Shown: in pieces, positions 26,457 to 34,989 of the stretch
Layout: each line of letters opens with the position of its first letter
Position numbering within the stretch: the stretch's first letter is position 1
From: Erysipelotrichia bacterium
GTDB taxonomy: Bacteria > Muiribacteriota > Ozemobacteria > Ozemobacterales > Ozemobacteraceae
Reading direction: 5' to 3'
DNA length: 43,119 bases
Assembly: GCA_009928855.1 (NCBI GenBank)
Contig: SABV01000003.1
Coordinates: 1-43,119, forward strand
The notes under the pieces: generated by a model
Databases searched by the model: none
Seen by the model: the letters and a program-made list of their open reading frames with translations, nothing else
Told to the model about the DNA's origin: nothing
Position numbers and translations under genes: made by a program

Positions 26457-27104
26457 TCAATATTCTACGCCGTCGCCGCCGGTGATCGTTATGGTAGTGT
26501 AATCAAGCGGGAGTACACTGCCAGTTTTTGCCGTGTCATAAAAAAGAATGGTATCAAAATTTGCTTCGTATGTCCTGTTATTATTTCCATCTATGAATGC
26601 AAATTCAGTGTCATTTGTTATATCTGAGTCGCTGTCATGGTTAAAATCAAAACGACCGTTGGCTACCCTGTCATAAAAAAAGGCTGAAGCGCCACCTGTG
26701 GCAATCTGAGCCGCCGAAAAAGCCGCACCGGTATTTGGATCAAGAAAAGCGGGAAAAGAAGGTAAATATTTGATATTTGAGCGCCTGGTTACGGTTTTGG
26801 TTCCGTCTAAATCGATTACCTGAATCGGGCCGGCAACCAGTTCTGAGGCGTCAGCAGCTCCCGAAAGAGGGTTCTGATGTATGATCGTGCCGCCACTGGC
26901 CACGTCTACGCCAAATGGCCCACGCAGATTGTCGCCTCTGAATTGATTTATCACGTTGCGATAAGTCGACAAATTTTGTTTGAGCAATGAAAGGCGTGAA
27001 TCGTAAATATAATCATTGTAGTAAGGTACAGCTATTCCGACAAGAATGCCAATAATGGCAATAACGATCAGAAGCTCTATTATAGTAAAGCCTTTTTTGT
27101 TCAT
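26457..27104 (-). CDS. type IV (pseudo)pilin
   Basis: ORF 215 aa. Prepilin signal KKGFTIIELLIVIAIIGILVGIAVPYYNDYI. Confidence 0.92.
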   Translation of the reverse strand: MNKKGFTIIELLIVIAIIGILVGIAVPYYNDYIYDSRLSLLKQNLSTYRNVINQFRGDNLRGPFGVDVASGGTIIHQNPLSGAADASELVAGPIQVIDLDGTKTVTRRSNIKYLPSFPAFLDPNTGAAFSAAQIATGGASAFFYDRVANGRFDFNHDSDSDITNDTEFAFIDGNNNRTYEANFDTILFYDTAKTGSVLPLDYTTITITGGDGVEY

Positions 27105-27116
27105 ATTGCGAAGTTC

Positions 27117-27674
27117 CTACCAATCTTTATAGTAGGTTCCGTCTATGGCCTGAACGAAACCTCTTCGTTTTGTCGTGTCTGTTGCGCATGATACATCAAA
27201 AATACCAACATGACCAGCCGGTATATTTGTTACTGAGTTTTCGAATAAAGCCATCTGTGTGCCCGAGGCAAAGTGAACAACCCACATTGCTGGCCCGACA
27301 AATGGATCTTCGGGGATTTTATTCAAATAGGGCTTTGGGTAGAACTCGGCAACAATGTTGTTGTCTTTATCTCTTATATCGTATTTATTTTCGGGGTGTG
27401 CCAGAGCCTCGAGCGTCGCGGGGTAAAGCTGGCTGTCTGGAAGTTCATAAAGATTGTCGATGCCTATCTGAAGAGCGACGGCATTGCGACAATCTCGCTT
27501 CCAGAGCTGAATTGCCTGGCGAATACTGCTTAAGTTATTTTCCAGTTCGCCTTCTTTGCCTTTGATAAAGGCTAATTCTGCGACCGGAACTGAGGCAATG
27601 GCAAGAATACCCATAATCGCGACCACGATGAGCATTTCCATCAGTGAAAAACCGGATTTTGGTTTACCAGGCAT
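27117..27674 (-). CDS. type IV (pseudo)pilin
   Basis: Track ORF starts at 27818. The prepilin start MPGKPKSGFSLMEMLIVVAIMGILAIASVP begins at 27674, with a short overlap with the upstream gene, so the internal start is preferred. Confidence 0.88.
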   Translation of the reverse strand: MPGKPKSGFSLMEMLIVVAIMGILAIASVPVAELAFIKGKEGELENNLSSIRQAIQLWKRDCRNAVALQIGIDNLYELPDSQLYPATLEALAHPENKYDIRDKDNNIVAEFYPKPYLNKIPEDPFVGPAMWVVHFASGTQMALFENSVTNIPAGHVGIFDVSCATDTTKRRGFVQAIDGTYYKDW

Positions 27675-28344
27675 CGGTATTACTCCCATCCAGTGATATT
27701 CCGGCGCCCCGCGAAACAATGTCGGCGACTCCTGTGGCAGTATTGCTGTTCCATGAGGCAGAAGCCAATGATGTGAGACCTGTCGTTGTCGTTGCCGGTT
27801 TGAATTCCCAGTGTGCATTTGGATACCAGTTTTGGAAGGGGTGCGGTGGAATTACTCTAAGGTAGCGTCGGTCGACCGGTATGGTGACATAATCGCCGGC
27901 GGTGGTCGGGACCGTTGCGGTAGCTACCGTTACATAATAGGTGGTATTAGCCACAAGGTGCGATGGGGTGAGGGGATACCCAAGACCGTGGGTTGTCAGA
28001 TTATCGACAAAATTAGAAATAGCCACAGCTTCTGTTTCTTCCATGCCATAGCCTGAATGAGCTGCTTCGATCAGGGCGATCCCTCTAACGCGCAAGTGAG
28101 TCCGGTAGCCCTCGGTAAAAGAAAGAGAAGATTGTTGCGATTTGCTGCCGAAAATGGCTGCTCTTACATCTGTCAGGATTTTTTTGAGGCGTCTTTCTTT
28201 GTCTCGTTGCTGTATGACTTTATAAACAGGAAAGGCAAGCGCCGCCATTAAGGCCATTACAACAGAAACAACAAGAATTTCAACCAGGGTTACCCCTGAT
28301 CTGTGCTTGTTGTTTCTATTGGTAATAATAGGCCTTAATGACAT
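27664..28344 (-). CDS. type IV pseudopilin, class III-like signal (SGVTLVEILVV)
   Basis: ORF 226 aa. HRSGVTLVEILVVSVVMALMAALAFPVYKVI. Confidence 0.85.
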   Translation of the reverse strand: MSLRPIITNRNNKHRSGVTLVEILVVSVVMALMAALAFPVYKVIQQRDKERRLKKILTDVRAAIFGSKSQQSSLSFTEGYRTHLRVRGIALIEAAHSGYGMEETEAVAISNFVDNLTTHGLGYPLTPSHLVANTTYYVTVATATVPTTAGDYVTIPVDRRYLRVIPPHPFQNWYPNAHWEFKPATTTTGLTSLASASWNSNTATGVADIVSRGAGISLDGSNTDAW

Positions 28345-28357
28345 TTGGATTCTGTCG

Positions 28358-29773
28358 TTATTTTTCGTTCATGAGTGGCAAAAACACCTGGGTTGATTTA
28401 AGAATGTCTATGGCTCTTTGTAACTGCGTGTCGTAAGGGTTGAGCACGTAGTGTTCAAGCTTTCCGTGGGTAAAGCTGTCGGGTGTTTCGAGAAAGCCGC
28501 TTAGTTTATGGGTTTCTGAGGCTCCGCCGGCATTGTGTATTATTATTGCCCCTGAGGCCAGTTCGGCTTTATAGCTTCCTGTGGCCAGTTCTGCCGTTTT
28601 GGTTGCATTGCTGAGCTTTTGCAGATATTGCTGGTCAATTTCTATGGCTTTACGTATTTCTTCCTGCTGCTTTTCGTCAAGCTTTGGCAGGTCTACTTCA
28701 ACATCTGGCATGATCCCGGATTTGTGAATGTTTACTCCGGATGGCGTGTAATAAAGTGCTGTAGTCAGGGCCATTGCTGAGCCATCATTCAGAGAAATGA
28801 CTGTCTGAACAGAGCCTTTGCCGAAAGATTTTTTGCCGACCAGCAGGCCGCGCTTATTGTCTTTTACGGCACCGGCGACAATTTCTGCGGCCGAGGCAGA
28901 CCCTTCATTTATCAGAACAATAAGAGGCAGAATCGGGTGGTATTTGAAAAACGAACTGTAGGTGTTTTGTTCGCCATCACGGCCTTTGATTGAAACGATG
29001 TCACCCTTGGGGATAAATTTGCGACCAACTTCTACTGCAGAGGTCAAAAGTCCGCCGGGATTGTTGCGCAGGTCGAGTATTATCGATTTGACTCCGTTCT
29101 TTTCGAGGTCGATCATTGCTTTCTCAAGGTCTTCTGACGAAGTCTGGATGAACTGGGTGAGGCGGATATACCCTATTGTTGGGTCTATAACCCAGTATTT
29201 AACGCTTGGAAGTTTTATGACTTCGCGCTCAAGCTCGACGTCACGGGTTTCCTTCTCGCCTTCGCGAAGTATGGAAACGATAACTTTGCTGCCGACCGGC
29301 CCTCTGAGCAGTTTTACCGCATCATGAAGAGCGATGTCGATTACGTCTTTGCCATCGATTTTTACGATCATGTCGCCGGCCATGATTCCGGCGCGGGCTG
29401 CAGGGGTGTCGTCTATGGGCGAAATAACTGTCAGCATACGATCTTTGATTGAAATTACAATGCCGAGTCCGCCGAACTCACCCTGCGTTTCGACCTGCAT
29501 TTCCTTAAAACTTTTGGGTTCCATAAATCTTGTGTATGGATCGTCAAGCTTTTTAAGCATGCCTTCAATGGCGCCATAGATCAATTTTTGCTCATCTATG
29601 TTTTCTTCTACATAGTCTGATTTTACAAGTTCAAGAACCTTTCTTATGAGATCAAGCGATTTGAAATACGTCAGGTTTGTCGATGACGCAGAGGCGGTTT
29701 GCCCTGAAATAACGCATACAAACCCGAGGATCAGACACAACAGGATGGTGCTGCGGAAAAGATTCTTGAACAT
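28358..29773 (-). CDS. ctpA: S41 family C-terminal processing peptidase (PDZ)
   Basis: ORF 471 aa. PDZ GGLGIVISIKDRMLTVISPIDDTPAARAGIMAGDMIVKIDG; catalytic VLINEGSASAAEIVAGAVKDNKRGLLVGKKSFGKGSVQTV. RBS AAGGAG. Confidence 0.95.
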   Translation of the reverse strand: MFKNLFRSTILLCLILGFVCVISGQTASASSTNLTYFKSLDLIRKVLELVKSDYVEENIDEQKLIYGAIEGMLKKLDDPYTRFMEPKSFKEMQVETQGEFGGLGIVISIKDRMLTVISPIDDTPAARAGIMAGDMIVKIDGKDVIDIALHDAVKLLRGPVGSKVIVSILREGEKETRDVELEREVIKLPSVKYWVIDPTIGYIRLTQFIQTSSEDLEKAMIDLEKNGVKSIILDLRNNPGGLLTSAVEVGRKFIPKGDIVSIKGRDGEQNTYSSFFKYHPILPLIVLINEGSASAAEIVAGAVKDNKRGLLVGKKSFGKGSVQTVISLNDGSAMALTTALYYTPSGVNIHKSGIMPDVEVDLPKLDEKQQEEIRKAIEIDQQYLQKLSNATKTAELATGSYKAELASGAIIIHNAGGASETHKLSGFLETPDSFTHGKLEHYVLNPYDTQLQRAIDILKSTQVFLPLMNEK

Positions 29774-29866
29774 TTAAGTCTCCTTCAGACTCTGAGGAAG
29801 TTACGGTGACAGAGTATACTATATTAGCATAAAATTTTTTCGTGTTGGAGAAAAGCAGATATTTTT

Positions 29867-31066
29867 TTATTCCGGAAGATAATTCAGTGGCTTCTGTTTT
29901 TTGCCGGCAAATCTTATTTCAAAATGCAGAGCCCGATTTCGACCAGCTGATATTTTACCTATTGTTTCACCCTTTTCAACAATCTGGCTCAATCCTACCC
30001 AGATGTCGTCGAGACGGGCATATACAGAGGAAAAGCCTCGCTGATGTCCTAGTATGATGACGTTTCCAAGCCCTCCTATTGTGCCTTTATACAAGATTTT
30101 TCCTTTGGCTGCTGCTATGATTTCGGCTTCGTTATTTACAGCAATTTGTAGAGCTGTTGAGCTTTCGGTGCCGGTCTGTTCAACAGATTTTCGGTCTTTT
30201 TCCAAGACCGGCCAGGCGAACTGCATTATTTTGGCCGCATCTGAAGCAGAGTTTGGAAGGGATGGCGGTTGCGAGGGCGTTTTTTCTTTTCTGATTACTG
30301 TCAGTTCGTTTTCAAAATTTACGCTCTTCCTTGAATCCTCTGTTTTGCTGATTTCTGTTTCAAGCTGGCTTCTGGCCGACTCGAGCGATTTTTCCTTCTC
30401 GAGAAACAGCTTTTTTTCGAGAAGTATAGTTGTCAGCATGCCTTTCAGGGCTGAGTTTTCGTTATCAAGTTTTTTGCGTTTTTTATCTAGTTCAATCTTG
30501 TCGGTTTCAAGCAACTGTTGTTTACTCTGAAGTTCAGCGGTTAGTTTTCGTTGAAGCATGTTTTGTTTTTTTAGTTCGTGAATCAGTTCTTTATCGCTTT
30601 TGAGCAGGTATTTAACCATGTGGTAACGATTCAGAAATGAATTAAGGTCACGTGCCGAAAACACTGAGCTCAGCAATGTGCCCTGTCTGATTTTATGCAG
30701 CTGAACAAGTCGGGCCCTGTATCTTTCAAGCAGGGACTGAATATTTTTTTTGCTCGTAAGGGTATCTTGTTCCAGCCTGTTTATTTGCTCAAGTGTTTCG
30801 GTCTGCCTGTTGCCAAGCTGCTCTATTTGCAGTTGCAGTTCAGATATTTCTGTCTTTTTGTCTTTAATTCTGTTTTCTAGTTTTCTTGTTTTTTTTTGGC
30901 TGTCGCTTACCTTGAGTTTGAGGTAGTCCAGTTGAAGGTTGATAGACTCTATCTCGTTTTGCAGATTGTCATTGTCAGTGGCTTTTATCGGGGTTAAGGA
31001 AGTTAAATTGAGCAAAACGGCAAGGGCCATTATTGCTGTTAATGGTGATTTAAGGCAAGGGCTCAT
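29867..31066 (-). CDS. EnvC-like coiled-coil protein with degenerate M23/LytM domain
   Basis: ORF 399 aa. Signal peptide, long coiled coil, C-terminal LytM-like AAAKGKILYKGTIGGLGNVIILGHQRGFSSVYARLDDIWVGLSQIVEKGETIGKI...ALHFEIRF. Directly follows ftsX. Confidence 0.88.
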   Translation of the reverse strand: MSPCLKSPLTAIMALAVLLNLTSLTPIKATDNDNLQNEIESINLQLDYLKLKVSDSQKKTRKLENRIKDKKTEISELQLQIEQLGNRQTETLEQINRLEQDTLTSKKNIQSLLERYRARLVQLHKIRQGTLLSSVFSARDLNSFLNRYHMVKYLLKSDKELIHELKKQNMLQRKLTAELQSKQQLLETDKIELDKKRKKLDNENSALKGMLTTILLEKKLFLEKEKSLESARSQLETEISKTEDSRKSVNFENELTVIRKEKTPSQPPSLPNSASDAAKIMQFAWPVLEKDRKSVEQTGTESSTALQIAVNNEAEIIAAAKGKILYKGTIGGLGNVIILGHQRGFSSVYARLDDIWVGLSQIVEKGETIGKISAGRNRALHFEIRFAGKKQKPLNYLPE

Positions 31067-31067
31067 G

Positions 31068-31997
31068 TTAAACCCCTTCCGGGGCCGACTTGCTGAATTT
31101 ACTTATGTCGCGCAGCGAAAGAAGGCTTCCGGAAATCCCGAGAACCAAGCCCATCATCAAAAGCTTTGTTGAAAGTTTAAAAAGCTGTTCGATGCCGATA
31201 CTGGTTGAAAAAAATGGAATCAGAGTTCCAAGTTTGGCGAGCGCAAATTTATAGGTAGAAAAGAGTATGACAATTGCCAGAAGTGAGCCAGCCAGGCCCT
31301 GTATGAAGCCTTCGACAATAAAAGGGCCTCTGACGAACCAGTTTGTTGCGCCAACGAGTTTCATTATGACTATTTCTTCGCGTCTCATGAATAATGTCAG
31401 TCTGACCGTGTTGTAAACGATAAAAAGAGAGGCCAGCCCGAGCATTATTACAATTATCAGACTCGACAGCCACAGCAGGTTAGAAAGCCCCTGAAATTGT
31501 TGAAACAGATCTTCGCCATAGCTGAAATTGTCTATCATAGGTTCATTTTTAATTTTGTCGAGCAATGGCTGAAGTTGGCTACCTGACTTGATTTTCATTC
31601 TTAAGGTTGTCGGGAGCGGGTTTGAGTCAGGGGTTACACCGATCAGAAGAAGTTGCTGGTCATCAGGGTTGGCGAAAAGTTCTTTGGCAGCCTGTTCTGG
31701 GGTTACCACCTGAATATCCTCTATCTCTTCAAGGCTGGTGAGCCTCAAGCTGAGAGTTTTTGCGTCGGATATCGAAACCTCTGTCTTGAGATAGGCTGTT
31801 ACAAGGGCCTCTGACTGCATCTGCTGAAGAAATGATTCCATGTTCATTGTGGCCAGCAAAAATGCGCCCATCATTATCAAAGCGATAGCAATCGTTGAAA
31901 CCGTTATGAAAGACATCATTCCAGAGCGCTTCAAATTGGTCGAGGCTTCGCTCATGAAAAACGAAAAATTTGCTAACGACATCGGCAGAGGCTCCAT
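31068..31997 (-). CDS. ftsX: cell division protein FtsX (permease-like)
   Basis: ORF 309 aa with FtsX topology and LFMRREEIVIMKLVGATNWFVRGPFIVEGFIQGLAGSLLA. The start may be the second ATG (MSLANF, 31982). Confidence 0.94.
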   Translation of the reverse strand: MEPLPMSLANFSFFMSEASTNLKRSGMMSFITVSTIAIALIMMGAFLLATMNMESFLQQMQSEALVTAYLKTEVSISDAKTLSLRLTSLEEIEDIQVVTPEQAAKELFANPDDQQLLLIGVTPDSNPLPTTLRMKIKSGSQLQPLLDKIKNEPMIDNFSYGEDLFQQFQGLSNLLWLSSLIIVIMLGLASLFIVYNTVRLTLFMRREEIVIMKLVGATNWFVRGPFIVEGFIQGLAGSLLAIVILFSTYKFALAKLGTLIPFFSTSIGIEQLFKLSTKLLMMGLVLGISGSLLSLRDISKFSKSAPEGV

Positions 31998-32006
31998 TTA
32001 TTGTTT

Positions 32007-32690
32007 TTATTCGTATGCGTAAGTGCCACAGGCTTCGTCTTTAATAATCTGGCCATCGACCAACGCCAGTACTCTTTTTCGGAGCTTGTTTACCAGGTTG
32101 TGGTTGTGAGTTGCCATTATTACCGTGGTGCCTCGAGAATTTATTTCGAGAAAAAGCTGCATGATTTCTTGTGAAATCATGGGGTCAAGATTGCCTGTAG
32201 GTTCGTCTGTGATAAGTATCAGCGGATTGTTGACAATTGCTCTGGCAATACAGACTCTTTGTTGTTCCCCGCCAGAAAGCTCAGAGGGGAACATTCTGCG
32301 TTTATGTGAAAGACCAACCTGTTCGAGTGCTTCCTGCACGCGATTGTTGATAACCGATGCCGAGGCACCTATTACTCGCAGGCCAAAAGCAACATTCTCG
32401 GCGACAGTGCGCCTTTTTAACAGTTGAAAATCCTGCAGAACTATGCCAAGGTTGCGGCGCAAATAAGGAACACGACTCTCAGGCATTGCGGTGATATCCT
32501 TGCCATCGACGAGAATTTTCCCTTCGGTTGGCGTATCTTCGCGAAAAAGCATGCGAAGAAAAGTGCTTTTGCCTGCCCCTGATGGGCCTACAAGAAAAAC
32601 AAAATCACCGGGATTTATGGTCAGATTGATATTGTTGAGAGCCCTGACACCATTCGGAAATATCTTTGTTACGCTTTGTAATTCTATCAT
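32007..32690 (-). CDS. ftsE: cell division ATP-binding protein FtsE
   Basis: ORF 227 aa: GPSGAGKSTFLRMLF, LGIVLQDFQLL, LSGGEQQRVCIARAIVNNP, LITDEPTGNLDP, adjacent to ftsX. Confidence 0.95.
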   Translation of the reverse strand: MIELQSVTKIFPNGVRALNNINLTINPGDFVFLVGPSGAGKSTFLRMLFREDTPTEGKILVDGKDITAMPESRVPYLRRNLGIVLQDFQLLKRRTVAENVAFGLRVIGASASVINNRVQEALEQVGLSHKRRMFPSELSGGEQQRVCIARAIVNNPLILITDEPTGNLDPMISQEIMQLFLEINSRGTTVIMATHNHNLVNKLRKRVLALVDGQIIKDEACGTYAYE

Positions 32691-32872
32691 GATCAGCTTT
32701 AAGATTAGTTTGCCTGTTAAATTTTGTCAGTTGGATTATAGCAGGTGCACGCAAGAATCGCAAAAATGAATTTTTCGGGCAAAAAAACTTTGATTCTGAT
32801 AACATACTCTGGTCGATATCTGTAATGATATGCCTGACAAGAGGCAGTAAATGCTCAGAGGCTGGAGGAGTC

Positions 32873-33949
32873 ATGATTTTTGAGCTGATGAATCTTTGTA
32901 TGGAAAAGGGCGCGTCTGATCTGCACTTTAAAGTGGGTTATTCGCCAGTTTTGCGGATTGACGGGGCGATGCGGCCTGTTAAAGAGATGCCGCTAATATC
33001 AACCAGCGATTACGAGGCCATGCTGGAATCCATTCTGGACGATCTGCAACTGGTTAATTTTATTAAACATCGCAAGCTGGATCTTGGGTACAGCTTTCAA
33101 AACGCTCGTTTCAGAGTTAACCTTTTTAATGATCTGCACGGTGGAAATGCCGTGTTCAGGGTTATTCCATTTCAGCATCTGGCATTCAGTGATATTGGTC
33201 TGCCGCAGTCCGGGCGAAAGCTGGGCGACAAACAAAAGGGGATGATTCTGGTGACCGGTGCGACCGGTGCAGGTAAATCCACTACACTCTCTGCCTTTAT
33301 TACGCACATCAACACAAACTACTGCAAGTCTGTAGTGACTGTTGAAGATCCTATAGAATATCTTTTTGAAGACGAAATGAGTCTGATTAGTCAGCGGCAG
33401 GTTGGAGTAGACTGCCTTTCTTTTGAGGACGGCATCAGGGGCGCATTAAAAATGGATTGCGATGTGTTGATGGTCGGAGAGCTTCGCAATGCCGATGCTG
33501 TCGAGATGTCTCTGTTAGCCGCAGAATCAGGGAAACTTGTTTTCGCTACCCTGCATAGCAATACTGCGATTCAGGCAATCGATCGTTTCGTAAATCTTTT
33601 TCCGCAGAATCTCCATTCGCAGGTGCTTGGCCGTCTCTCTTCGCATCTGCAGGGTGTTGTAACTCAGACTCTTGTGCCTAAAAAACTTGCGCGTGGTCGA
33701 GTCGCAGCATTTGAAATTTTGATAAATACTCCTGCGGTCAGAGGGTTGATCAATGAAAATCGCGTGCATCTCATTTCTTCCTACCTTGAATCTGGGGCAA
33801 CCAGCGGTATGGTGTCTCTCGACAATTCTCTTGTAGACCTTGTTCTTGAGAATAAGGTCGATAAGACTGAGGCCCTGCTGAGGGCTAATAATAAAAGCTA
33901 TGTAAAACGAAAAATAGAAGAGCGCGACGGTTCCGGAGGTGCAGAATGA
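32873..33949 (+). CDS. pilT: PilT-like twitching/retraction ATPase
   Basis: Track ORF starts at 32825. ATG at 32873 (MIFELMNLCMEKGASDLHFKVG) follows a GGAGGAG-type RBS and is preferred. Walker A VTGATGAGKSTT, VEDPIEYLF, QRQVG, VGELRN, ATLHSNTA. Confidence 0.92.
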   Translation: MIFELMNLCMEKGASDLHFKVGYSPVLRIDGAMRPVKEMPLISTSDYEAMLESILDDLQLVNFIKHRKLDLGYSFQNARFRVNLFNDLHGGNAVFRVIPFQHLAFSDIGLPQSGRKLGDKQKGMILVTGATGAGKSTTLSAFITHINTNYCKSVVTVEDPIEYLFEDEMSLISQRQVGVDCLSFEDGIRGALKMDCDVLMVGELRNADAVEMSLLAAESGKLVFATLHSNTAIQAIDRFVNLFPQNLHSQVLGRLSSHLQGVVTQTLVPKKLARGRVAAFEILINTPAVRGLINENRVHLISSYLESGATSGMVSLDNSLVDLVLENKVDKTEALLRANNKSYVKRKIEERDGSGGAE

Positions 33950-34989
33950 GACCGGAAGTATTTGAATATTTTGAAAGAGCCATGGAAATGGGGGCCAGTG
34001 ATCTGATTTTGAAGCCGGGTTCGCCGCCGTCTTTCAGGGTAAACAGGCATTTGCTTGTGTCTGAAGACGAAGCGTTGGCCCCACAGCAGATGTATGACCT
34101 CTTTTTGCCGATTGTCAGCGCTTCCCAGCAAGAAGAGCTGCGCACCAGATTTTATGTTAATTCAATTTTTTCTTATCGTCATCAGACGCGTGTCAGATTT
34201 TATATTTTTCAGCAACGCGAGGGTCTGGCTGGTTCTTTTAGATTTATTCCGCCAAAAGTTCCTACGATAAGAGAGTTGGGGCTTCCTGAATCATTGATCA
34301 GTATAGCAGCCAGTCCGCGTGGGCTTTTTCTGATCGCAGGGCCGGCGTGTTCTGGCAAGACTATGACTATTGCTGCAATGGCAGATGCTATCAACAAAAG
34401 GTTTGCGCGCCATATTATAACTATGGAAAGCCCGGTAGAGGTTATTTATACGCCCAGCCAGGCCGTTTTTACACAGGTGGAAATAGGAAAAGTTATTGGC
34501 TCTTATTCTGAAGCTCTCACAAACTCACTGCGCGAGGATCCCGATGTAATAATTCTGGGTGAACTGAGTGACCGCGCTACGGTTGAGCAGGCTTTGATGG
34601 CTGCAGAAACCGGGCATTTTGTTCTTTCTTCATTGCCTACAATGGGTGCCGGGCAGACTATTGAGCATATCGTCAGTATGTATCCTCCGGGCAAACAGGA
34701 AGAAGCTCGTTCGCAGCTGAGCCTTAGTCTGATCGGCATCTTTTCGCAGATGCTGGTTCCGAGCGTGAATCCTTTTCAGGCGCCGGGAGTTGCGTATGAA
34801 TTGATGCTGGTTAATCCTGCAATCAAAAACCTGATTCGCGATAAAAGATACAATCAGATGAACACTGCAATGATAATGGCTAAGAGAGAGGGTTGTGTCA
34901 CTTTCAAGGAATCGCTTGAAAAACTGATAAGAAACGAAGGCGTCAATCAGGACATTGTTAGAAGTTTGCTGCAGGAGTTAGAAGAATGA
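33946..34989 (+). CDS. divergent PilT-like ATPase paralog
   Basis: ORF 347 aa. ASDLILKPGSPPSFRVN, GPACSGKT, LREDPDVIILGELSDRATVEQALMAAETGHFVLSSLPTMGA, NPAIKNLIRDKRYNQM. ATGA overlap with the preceding gene. Confidence 0.9.
   Translation: MRPEVFEYFERAMEMGASDLILKPGSPPSFRVNRHLLVSEDEALAPQQMYDLFLPIVSASQQEELRTRFYVNSIFSYRHQTRVRFYIFQQREGLAGSFRFIPPKVPTIRELGLPESLISIAASPRGLFLIAGPACSGKTMTIAAMADAINKRFARHIITMESPVEVIYTPSQAVFTQVEIGKVIGSYSEALTNSLREDPDVIILGELSDRATVEQALMAAETGHFVLSSLPTMGAGQTIEHIVSMYPPGKQEEARSQLSLSLIGIFSQMLVPSVNPFQAPGVAYELMLVNPAIKNLIRDKRYNQMNTAMIMAKREGCVTFKESLEKLIRNEGVNQDIVRSLLQELEE

Noticed and set aside
27675-27818. N-terminal 48 aa of the 27117..27818 ORF
   Set aside because: The prepilin signal begins at the internal Met (27674); the upstream extension overlaps the preceding pilin gene.
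29774-29866. Possible promoter (TATACT-like) upstream of ctpA
   Set aside because: A -10-like TATACT is visible on the minus strand but no convincing -35 at proper spacing; not listed as a feature.
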